From the NCBI GenBank assembly GCA_000226015.1, contig JH153220.1:37148-101147 (forward strand): a stretch of 64,000 nucleotides of DNA, given 5' to 3'. Below are positions 34,701 through 46,700 of this stretch, one piece after another. The notes under the pieces were generated by a model that saw only the letters and a program-made list of their open reading frames with translations, made no database searches and was not told the DNA's origin. Each line of letters begins with the position of its first letter. Within the stretch, counting starts at the first letter, position 1. The position numbers and the translations under genes were made by a program. The stretch comes from Mnemiopsis leidyi. Taxonomy: Eukaryota > Ctenophora > Tentaculata > Lobata > Bolinopsidae.

Positions 34701-37700
34701 GACAAATATGCTATAATGCACCTGTCTACGATCAGTATCCGGCCTCAGTCTAGACGTAGGGCTCTCAATTTCTGTCATTTTTCGCGGAAGTAGCTGGACC
34801 CTGCTGGAGAACGAAGTAGACAGATAAGCGATGGAGTCTGAGTAGCAATGACGTCACGAGGCAGGAAGGAGGAAATATAAGGAATATACCCACGTACTAC
34901 AGGTCTTGATCGGACTAGGGTCGCCTATGAGTATGACGTATGGAATCGTCGAGATTTTGTTGGAAAACTAGCGGGGATGGCAATATGGTGGTCGTATGGT
35001 GTGAAGCGGAAAAGATTGAATGGTAAATTAGTTTACGTTATGAGCCCTACTGACTACAAAAATTAGTGTCAAGAAACGGAGCCAAGTGGACCGTGACAGA
35101 GCATAATTCTATTTTCGAGACAAAAGTCTGTAGAGGAGTTTTACGAAGGACAATAATTATAGGCTTATCGTTCTGGTTTGAAATTAAATTATTATAATTT
35201 AGTAGGCCACAGTAAATGTTAAATTAATATGTGCGACAGAAAGGATCTTTCAGGATATTGCAAAAATTTATTTCAAATGATTTTTATTCAGCAACAATAA
35301 TCATGAGCAGAGGTACTTCCTCACAAAAATCTCAATTTTACGGCTTAGACGTTTCCAGCATATTCCTAATCAAATTCATGGACAATTGGACAAAGGAGTT
35401 GAAAACGGTCACCAAGAACCTGTTACAAATAGAGATAGTTTTGAATCCACAATTTCCCTAACTCAGCATAAAAAGTAGACGGATTGTCGTGATAGAATTG
35501 AAGCTAGGGCCCTTCGTGAAAAATTACCGCTGAATTCGATCATTAAGGTCATTAGTGGGCGCTAAGATCGGTCTGAAATCTAGCTATATAGCGACGTTAG
35601 AGAGCGGGAATATAAGAGTACCTAGGTATCAGCGACAATTTTTGGGTCAACAGCAGTATCGTGATAGCCAATCCCTTGCCGAATAATGCTTTAGTCCAGT
35701 TAGAGGGTTACGGTCAAATAGTGATAGAAACAGTGCCCCATACAGGGGCGGTACTGTCTAGGGTATTTTGGCGTTTTGAGCCGAACTTTGATGGTCTATG
35801 TTCGCTGTTAAGATATGAAAGACTGTACATTTATCGGGAATCAGTGGCAGCTTAATCTATGTCAGGGGCGGGAAAGATAATAATAGATCGGTGAGCAGCT
35901 TTAGATGAGGTGGGGTTTTTCCAGCCGCGGTGGTACATTGTAGCGTTTCGCCTTTGAGCCTGAATTGAAACACTTACCGTAGTTCCAAAGTCGCAAACTG
36001 CCATCTTGTATAGCAACAGCAAAAGTGTCCCCACAACTGAAAGCTATGTCGTTGACTGATGCAGGATGTCCACCAACAAGCCGGATTGAAGTTTTGTCCG
36101 CCCAGTTAACGTACCACAGAGTTCCAGAAGTGGTCCCAACTATTCCTGAAAAGTACAAATATTAAAGGTGACACACTGAAGATGAGTAAATGAAAGAAAA
36201 CTTTATCAAGGAGAAAGCTCTTATACACAATTTCTTATCACCAGTCCATTAATTAATATTAGGGTTACGTTGCGAAAAATGTCGGTAAATACAGTTGCCA
36301 GGTACGACTCTGAAAAAGGCGGAAAATTTGGCGCTCGATTCAGCCAGTGTTCATTTCTCATGTCATTGATTTTATCTTGATGGCGGTTAAGTGCGCGCCC
36401 GCTTCTCATTCGCTGGACGGTGTTTCATTTAATGTCAATTAAGAAAATGACTTAACTTTGTTTGATACTGTATCAGTATATTTGGATTGATAACATAATC
36501 CGAATTCAACCCCCAATTTTCAACCCTGTGTCCTTATAGTTATGCTGTGTTAAGTATACACAGCTTAACTAAGTTGGACACATCACACAGTGTTGAAAAT
36601 TGGGGACTGTAAAGAGAAAGTGAGAAATGATAAATTGTTCATATCCGTGAATGAAATCGTGAACAAGATGTATCTTAGAGGGAACATTATTTATAAATCA
36701 GTGTTGTGCAACTACATCACCGACTGAACCGATTACCGAGGGCCAAAGATAAAAGGCTAGGCGTTCCATCTTTCGAGATACGATGTTTTATTGATGGATT
36801 ATATGACAAGTAAGTGACAAGTGTCACAAAACTTTAAGATTAAATGGTAACCTGGCCATACAGATTCCAGCTAAAGGCAGTCTGAAAACGTACTTGTATT
36901 TTGACATGTTAAATTTAGCGGATTTTTGAGAAGTTTCAAAACGTGCACACACAGCGCTGAAATCGACTTTGAGTAAAGTTTTTATACGCGCGCATTCCAG
37001 AAAAGACAAAATAGCCTAATATTGCTACCGCACGTTGAGATTGGGGCAACTTGACGTTTATATTCACAAGTAGACTATCCGCCATTTGGTTGCTCGTTTT
37101 ATTACCCAAGTTCATTTGCTCGTCCATGACACAGGAAACAATAGCTGCATCAAATTCCAATTCGTCGTGTAGCATGACAGTCGTGTCATCTGACTCAGTG
37201 TTTTGGATGTTCCACAATTTCAGATTCTTACTAACCCCACCTAGGGTAAGTTTTGTCAAAAACCTCACAAAGTCACCAACCAAATATTAACCTGATTGAA
37301 ATTATCATATTCGGGTATTCAAATAATCCTCTCACAACATTCCACCACATTTGACAACTAACATTCCACCACATTTCACAACTAACATTCCAGCACGTTT
37401 GACAACTGACCTGAGAGGAGGGAGGAGTTCTGATACCAGAGCATGTCCACCTCCTGGGGGTGGGCGGACCAGTGTAGGATACAAGCTGTAGACCTGGGAT
37501 CCCACAGCGTGATGTAGCCCGTGGTGGTTCCTATGTACACCATCCCACTATCTGTGTATGTGACTGCCGTGAACTCTGCTTCATCTCCAATACTGAAAAT
37601 GTTCAAGTTTGGGATTCATTTCCTTTATTGGATGTTTTCTTATCTAACGTTAACAGAAAAGGAATACCTAAAACCTTGGAGACTAGAGAAATGTCTTGAG

Positions 37701-40700
37701 TTCTTGACATGGAAATGTCTTGCGAAGAAAGAAATTGCTATCACCTCCTGATAAACTGAATAGGGAGAGATCCAGTAGCCACGCTAAGCTCCTGTTTGTG
37801 GTCTAAGATCCAGAACTGAACACATTTTCCCGCCGTAACAAACTCAGTTGCGTTCTGTGGATCGCACGCCACCGCGTGCACGTAGTTCTCCGTCTGAGAA
37901 AATTTATTTGTAAAAAGTGTTATTCAATAACGTATGTGAATTTGACCTACAACCTGTTTTCTTTTAACGCTGTCAGCACCTGAGACATATCATCAAACAT
38001 AACAACTGATCGATGTGTTGAAAACTACTCTGTCGAAAAATATTGTGACAAAACAACCTTCAAAACAAAACATGTCAACACGAGTCAGAACTGTACTTAA
38101 CCCACCTTCGCGACGGTATGCACTGCGTAGTTACTCATGTCCCACAGCACTAGAGCATTTTCTCTGAAATTTCCGACCGATATGAGATAAGCTGCATCCA
38201 CTGTAAACTCTATGCACTGAATCTGGAATTTCAACTGTCAGTTACCATATTAGTTCTGCCTGTTTAAGGTACAAATACAAATGAAATGTAGTTTGTCATC
38301 TTCTAGAAAACAACATGCAGTCGCAGCATTTACATTTATGATGGTTAGGCTGAACTAATTTAGTAATTGAGAGATCTTATCAGAAAGTAGAATGCATACT
38401 AAATAAGTGGTATAACAAGTGACAAGTAGACAGTGAGGAGGAAGAGGAGGAGGAGGAGGAAGAGGAGGAGAAGGAGAAGGAGGATGAGGTTTATAAGGAA
38501 GAGGAGGAGGAGAAGGAGAAGGAGGATGAGGTTTATAAGGAGGAGGAGGAGGAGAAGGATGACGACGAGGAGGAGGAAGATTTTTTTGTCATTTAAGTGA
38601 TAGGTTAACATTCGAGATTCTTTTTATTTGTAAGACAGTTATCTTAGTTTAGGTTAAATATTTCAATACGAAAACACAATAAACATACACAGACACTTAC
38701 GCTTATACTAATAGGCACTAGGAGACACTTTCAGTGCAATGGGGTCACAGACTAAAGTGATCAAAATAATAGTGCTCTACGTAATTCTATCGAGTTTTCA
38801 TTTGCTAAACATCAGCGAAAACTCGGGCTTGCAATCAAAAAAACAGTCATGTGCAGGATCAGCAATTTGAATACAATTTAGCCTCGCAAAATGGGCTTGT
38901 ATTCGACAACACAAATTGCTTTGAAAACAATTCCACATCCTTTTAATCTGACAGCCAATAAATCATACAGTCTCAAGCATTAATGAAAGATGTGGTCTCA
39001 AAGAGAGTATTATTCCCCTTACCAGCTGCCCGATAGCTTCCCGGGCTACAGTCCACCGCATTTTGGCACCGAACAGGTAGAACCCCGTTTCTAACCACGG
39101 CGTCCAACAAAAACCTCCTGAAGTTGGCCATTCGCCACATATACAGCCAGGGATTGAGGGCGGAGTTTATTGCAACGCTGATGCTGTAGGTAAAGTTCAG
39201 ATAGTAGTCGACGTTGTCGAAGTTATGCAGTTTTTCGAACGACTTGATGTCGAAGAGATCGCGGAGTGCGAGGATGATACGATCGAAAACGAGTGGGATG
39301 TTGAAGAGGGAGTAGACGAGGGTGAAGATAAGGATCGTAACGGTTACCCTGGCACTGGAGGCAGCCTGGACTTGGGTGTGTGAATCATTCCTTTTCGGCT
39401 TCACCGCGATGGTATATATCGTCAGACCACAGCTTAGAATAATAACGAACATAGGAACGATGTAGGGCATAGTGTAGCCGATAAAATACAGACCTTTATA
39501 TTGCTGTTTCTTCGAAGTGAAGAAAACACACTCTGCAAACGATTTCTTGTAAATAACCCTGGCTCTAGTGAACCACTGAATTAGCAGCATCTGGGCCAAC
39601 ATGATCAGGAAGTATCCTATGATGAAACCAACGACAACTTTGATCTTGATGGTGTGGAAGGGTTTGAGGACAAGGCAAGTCCGTGTGGTGTTCAAGACGA
39701 CGACCAGGAAGACACTAAGTCGTCCCACAATTGACCAAGTGTAGCCCCAGAAGTAACACGTGACTGTTGTCCCGAAGAGGACCCCAGGACTCCTCTCTGT
39801 CAAGTAGCAGATACCTATAGGGAGGATGCAGAGCGAGATGTAGAAATCCGTGGCGGTGATAATTTTGTAGATGGAATGAGGAACGTTGTTCTTGGAGTAC
39901 TTGAAGAAGAAAAACGCGGCAAAGTTGCCGAATGTTCCGGAAATGAAGCAGATGCAACAGATAGTCCCAAAGAGAATGTCTAGAGTCGGGTTTAGGGTTT
40001 CCTTGAATTCCTGGACATCTGTCGTTGCAGGTGGAACGCTGGTCGTGGACATTCTAGCTTGTCAATGTCCTAGAAAATCAGACATGGTCTTATCAAAAAG
40101 TAGAGTTATTCAATGTATTAGTCAATGTATTAGTCAATGACTAGATGGAGCTATTAAACGCTAAGATAAAAATCACAACTACACCAGATTCAAAAGAGGA
40201 TAGCCTGGGATTAGGACCATCTTTATCGCTTTAATTTAAGTTGACATAGGTTAGGGGCATATTAAGACATTATTACTCCTATGTTGATGTGAACCCCATG
40301 AAAAATTTAGGAACAAAACCAAACTTGAAGGTTCAATACCCAATTAAAGATTATGTTAGAGGGTTGACAGAAGCTTAATAACTCTCACAATCGTTAGAAT
40401 TAAAATCAGATCAGTTTGGCGAGAGTAGAGGTAATTTATCGATGACATGATAACAGGGTGGTTGGCTATTTAGGAAAATGTTGCGAGACTGTCTGCAAGA
40501 CAACTCCAATCTACAACAGTGAAACGACTTAATTTTCTGCTCCGAGACAGAGCAAACGACTAAGTAGTAACAAGAGGAAATAGTTACGTAATGTAAGGAA
40601 ATAAAGGGACAGGGAAAGGTAATTGAAACTGTCTTATAGGAACCATGATATGCACTGAAATACATTGGAGAACATTCGACAATCCAGTGATAAGTTTATA

Positions 40701-43700
40701 GCCATCACCTAGCAGACAAATAATGCTAAACTTCTAGTCATACAGCTGGTAAGTAGTAGCCAACGTTGCTGATTAGTGCACAGTCAATATAACCTGTTCA
40801 GGGGTAGGAGCAAGAGTTATGTAGTGCACAAGAACAGCCATATTGACTGGTACCAGCACGGCAGCAAGTCATAAATCATTATGTAATTAGTAGAAAGTTA
40901 GCTGGCCCCTTTCATTTTGCGGTGCACATTTCAAACGACGTAGGTCCCGCGACTTGACTGTCTCACCAGGACTACTGCAGGCACACGACCGCCGGCATTA
41001 AATCAGAAATCAGAAAAATTGGACATTAGACTTGGAGTTTGGACTTTGGAGTAACTTTAAGTTTGAATAAAACGATTGGTTAAACCGTAATTATCGGGCC
41101 GATTATAGCTGTTGTCACAACTTGAGATCTATCTTAAATTTTCATTTTCGTGATTAGTTTATTAAGTGCCTCGCTGATAAGCTAATAGCGTCGATATAAT
41201 GGAGAACTTCTGAAAACCGGTTCTAAAATCTGCTCAAGGTGGTACATTATTGGTAAACTGATGCTCTGCTCCTATTCAGCTTAAGCTAATAACCATTGTT
41301 AGAAGTCAGGAAATTTTATTCAATATTTACGGTTCAAGCAGCACTATGTTGTAATCAATCACTTAAAAGCCGGTTCGACCAAGATAGTAATAATGAATAA
41401 CAGCAAGTCGCGGCAATAATGGCATGCTTAAAGTGCAAATAGGAGTAGGTAAACCGTTTTACTGATTGTGCAGAAAACTTGATGACAAGTTTCCAGAATC
41501 ATTGACTTAGGCAATCAAAATTGTACAATGATATATTAAAAGATTCAATTTTAAAAAGTAAGAAAAAAAGACACTGAGCTGAAAACCGTGATTAATCAAA
41601 TCACGTGTAATCTAGAAAAGAGACGACCAGGCCGAGAACACAGCGCCACCAGAGACATACAAATACTTCACAGAGTAGCTTTGACACAGTTAATAGAAAT
41701 CATAGCTATTATAAGAAATTATAACAACTGTTTGAAGTTTGGTCATATAGTTTTACGGAACGACAGGCTGGCTTGTAACTAAACATCACTAATCACTTTA
41801 ATTTAATGGCCCATCTACAAACCTCGGGTCTAAACTTTCTGGGCCAATACTTTTGTTTGTTTCGCGTTAGATGGCTTGAATCGAATCTTGTAGATCTGGA
41901 ACAAAATGGCAAAATTACGATACATAGACACTTACTAATTTATAGTTAAATACACAGGCCACTACACAGTAAAAATTCCTAAAATCAATGATAATTTGGC
42001 AGTAAAAATTCCTAAAATCAATGATAATTTGGCATTATAGCACAAGAAAATTTTAACATGGTATTAACAAATATTATCTACATCATACTTTTTTAAGCAG
42101 GAATTCAACAATCGACTTATAGTCAACACTGTACGAAGGTTTTTTTGTTAACATCCCAAAAAAGCACTAAATCAACTCCCATTTTTAAAGCAATTTTCTT
42201 GGTCAGACGAGCACCAACCAAGTAATAAATCGGAACTAACGCACGGGGACTTTATGCGCACCTTCCAAAGTCCAATATTACGAGAATTCATTAAGGTATG
42301 CCAAGTTGATTTGAGATCAAATCTGTGCCTAGTCAGCAATCATGTAATGAAGCGCAGTCCGGCTTTATGCATGGGCCCTTATAAGTGGAATCTTGGGACA
42401 TCTATGTCGACATATTTGATGCGGGGAAATTGCAGTAAGTTTATACAGTTTATGGGTAGGGTGCACTGTGCTGGTAATGCCCCAAAATAACTTTATGGAA
42501 GTTGGTCTACTCCGACAAGATTTTCAGATTGTTCAGTCAGATTGTAACTTTTAATTGAACTTCAAGAGCAAGGTTGATTGAGCCCTAATGCGGTTCACTT
42601 TTAAGCAATGTGCAATGTCGATTGGATACTGAACAAGGGTCTGTAACTGGCACGCTTTTCCGGGCTTAACATTTTGTTGGTATGAAAATCGTATCTGGTG
42701 CTAGTGTCTGATCATCAGTTGCTCTGTGAACACTTTATCGGTACAGAAACATAGTTCTAATAAAATTTACAACTTGTAAAAATGTATATCAAAGTCCTGT
42801 ACTAAGGCCAAGGGATGTCAAAATAGGCCATAAAAATCAATGCTCAAAATATACGATATAGACAATGTCAGCAGCCCAAAGACCGTTTGGTCAAAGAATA
42901 TCAATTTTACAGTACATCGAGTCGCAAAAATAAAAAGCTTATAAACTCAATACGAACATCAGTCAGAGTTCAGACGGAACCATTAGAGCTATGGTTCGAT
43001 AATGGTTTAAAAATTTCCTCCTCTGATTGGTCGCATGCCACACCTGTGTTGCATGCATGGAAAGATCAATAGTGGTGGAACACAAGGTGACAACTGACAC
43101 ACCCAGAGTCGCTACAACAAAACTTAGAAACAATCCTGTTCAAAGTAATAGAGCGATGGCTTGAGATCTTTCGATATTGGCAATCGCTTTTCTTAGGCCA
43201 TAAAGAGGTTAAGACTTAATAAAAATTGCATCTTTGCATCAGAAACAACCTGCAGTCAAACGTTTCGTACGGCGAACCTGCAGTCATCGAATCGATTGCG
43301 AATAATACGAATTAAATGAAATTCAAGCTTGGATCAAAATGCCGGGCGGAATCAAGCCGTCACCGGATTTCAAAGTACAAATCTCACAGGTGAAACCCAC
43401 AGCACTGGTGTACTACGTAACTACTCCATGTCTGAGAACTCAACCACTGAATTAGTACTATTGTCACTGTGACATTTTAGTTATGGAAATTGCAACATAT
43501 TACAAAGATAATCGTTTATTCACAGCAAATGGAAATGCAGAACTTAGGTCAAAATAGATTAGATGTCCCCGGGAATTTGACTGCTTTGCGAACTAATGAC
43601 AACCGGTAAATAACTAAGTTTGTCAGTTCTGACGCTTGTTTGTGGCTATTTACAATTATACTTGAGATAAGCTCCAGATAATTTACAGCAGTCACTGAGC

Positions 43701-46700
43701 GATGGGCACTGACACAGACAAGAAAATGTCAATTAATCCAAAAAATTATTTAACGCAGTCATAATTCATAAATTAAACTGTGCCCTATGATAACGCTTAA
43801 ATCAAAAAATCAAAAATAAATCATATGTACGAGATATCCAAAGGGAATACGCAAATTGAATGTTTTGTTTCAAGCGTGACCGGACGTGACTGTATTATAA
43901 CCAGGGTGGATCCAAGCAAAAATTTTTTGGGGCGCAGCCCGGGGGTCCCGAGGACAAGAGGTTTTTGCAAAAATCAATTGCGTTATTGTGAATTTGGCAG
44001 TAGATAAAGTAACAGAAATTATATCTTATAAGGTGAAAAATTATTAATGAAACCAGGTGACAATTGGCATAAAATTGCCATTTTCCAATGTAAAAAACTG
44101 TCTGAATCGATGATAATTCATTGCAATTTCAAATGATAAAAGATAGTTAAACTATGAATTGTAGCTTGATGGAAATGTCTGATAACCATGTCTGATAACT
44201 ATAGTATTTAGTCTGGAAGGCAGCTTTTTTAGCGAAGGGTATTTTTGGGGAGGGGCCACCAATTTTGACGAATAAGAAGCTAGACAACAGTACCTTATAT
44301 TTGTAATGTCTCCCCAAAATACCTCTCCCTATACCTCTCATATATCAATGACATTTAAGATCTACGAAAACTATTAGGAACGGTATTCGTGGGGAGGTGT
44401 CTCAAATTTTAAACCCCATTTCTCTAAATGTAAGGCTCCTACCTTTTTTTGGAGATCAATCTGTATGCATAGGGCAATTTGAGAGTATTTCACTACCGAG
44501 AACTAAGCTACGCTAGGGCCCATAAATTTTGAGGAATGATGTGTTTCAGTATCGAAAATTTGAGACACTTCCCCAAGCATACCGTTCCTAATTGTTTAAT
44601 GAATGCCTGTTAATATTGATTATACGATGTTGAAAAAGCATTAGTAGAAGTATACAATTGGTAGTAGTATAAAATTGGTAGTACATAGTATAAAATTTGT
44701 AGTAGTATAAAATTTGTACTAGTATTAACTATGAGAATTATAAAAGTAGTACTTGTCATCGCTTGTGATCTTAACAGCGGGCTAATTCAGCGAATAAGAG
44801 ATGAAGGTATCTCTAAGTCGCCCTCACCCTTTCTCTTCTGAAGTTTTGAGTATTGACGTTGTAAAGTAATTCAGTAGCGTAGAGAAGCGATTTTTATTCT
44901 AAAGTATATCACGAAATCTCGCATTACGAAAAACTAGAAAGTTGGCTTGACTTCCTATATGTAGTAGTGAAATACACCATTGCGCTTCAGAGAAAATAAC
45001 AGTGGATAAACACAGACTAATGGAGGCGTCTTCATAGAGGTTCACAAAGATAAGCATCTAATATCAGAGTTAACGGTAGGAAACAAAGGGGCGCCACAAC
45101 GGTAACCAAGTACAATTAATATTCGCTATATCACAACCATTGTTAGGCAGCTATACTTCAATAGGTTACTGTGCGTGGTCAATTACACTGTATTATAGTG
45201 ATACAATGTGAACCTCCGACTATAATTTAATCAAACAATGTGTCTTAGTAAGGAGAACAATAAACAAAACTTATTAAACTGTGACTGTTGTTTGTGACTT
45301 GAAACTGGTGATGTTAAAAACAGATTGAATATAGGGAAAGGAGCGACTACCGGCACGTGGCAATAAGGGAAACCAACACAACCTTCAAGAAAACGCTGTA
45401 GGTGGTCTCTCATTCAGAGCTGATTCATATATGCCAGACGTCAAATAATCGCTTTACTACAACAAAACATCATTTAATAATCTATCAACTGCATAGTTAG
45501 TCACAGTTATCCCAACAATAGCACATGTATAGGGGCGCCTGCCGTATTTCTGACGATGATTATTATAGAAGTGCGATACTTACTTCCTACAGCAGCGATA
45601 ATTATAGGGTTTCTCAGTACCCATGTTAAAACTCAGTGCTGCTTTAATTCAACTGCCAAGTATTTGTTGCTCATGCTTGACAGAGGAATTGTAGCAGCTT
45701 GGCTTCACATTAGGGTGGTGGCAACCACCCCAGAAAAGACACTTAACCTAAGATTTTTTGAACCTTCAGACTATTCTCTATCGATTTCTCGACCAACTTT
45801 AGCCTGGGTTCATGGAAATAAGTTGCCACCCCTATGGTATGAGATCATGAAGTGTGGTATAAGAGTTAAGACCCCCCCGACCCTTTAAGACCCTTAAATG
45901 AAAAGGCCCAAAAAAGTCTTCAAATTGGGGGACGTGTTGGAGTCCAAACAGAAAGAGATAGAGTCATGAAAATGTCAGGTATTGTACATGTTAGCCGGTT
46001 CTGTGGCTTAGGCTATNNNNNNNNNNNNNNNNNNNNNNNNNNNNNNNNNNNNNNNNNNNNNNNNNNNNNNNNNNNNNNNNNNNNNNNNNNNNNNNNNNNN
46101 NNNNNNNNNNNNNNNNNNNNNNNNNNNNNNNNNNNNNNNNNNNNNNNNNNNNNNNNNNNNNNNNNNNNNNNNNNNNNNNNNNNNNNNNNNNNNNNNNNNN
46201 NNNNNNNNNNNNNNNNNNNNNNNNNNNNNNNNNNNNNNNNNNNNNNNNNNNNNNNNNNNNNNNNNNNNNNNNNNNNNNNNNNNNNNNNNNNNNNNNNNNN
46301 NNNNNNNNNNNNNNNNNNNNNNNNNNNNNNNNNNNNNNNNNNNNNNNNNNNNNNNNNNNNNNNNNNNNNNNNNNNNNNNNNNNNNNNNNNNNNNNNNNNN
46401 NNNNNNNNNNNNNNNNNNNNNNNNNNNNNNNNNNNNNNNNNNNNNNNNNNNNNNNNNNNNNNNNNNNNNNNNNNNNNNNNNNNNNNNNNNNNNNNNNNNN
46501 NNNNNNNNNNNNNNNNNNNNNNNNNNNNNNNNNNNNNNNNNNNNNNNNNNNNNNNNNNNNNNNNNNNNNNNNNNNNNNNNNNNNNNNNNNNNNNNNNNNN
46601 NNNNNNNNNNNNNNNNNNNNNNNNNNNNNNNNNNNNNNNNNNNNNNNNNNNNNNNNNNNNNNNNNNACTTGAAACTGGTGATGTTAAAAACAGATCGAAT

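Noticed and set aside
45556-45888. 110-codon frame and its copy at 46772-47092
   Set aside because: Lies in the duplicated block; the two copies differ by indels that change the frame, so it is not under coding constraint.
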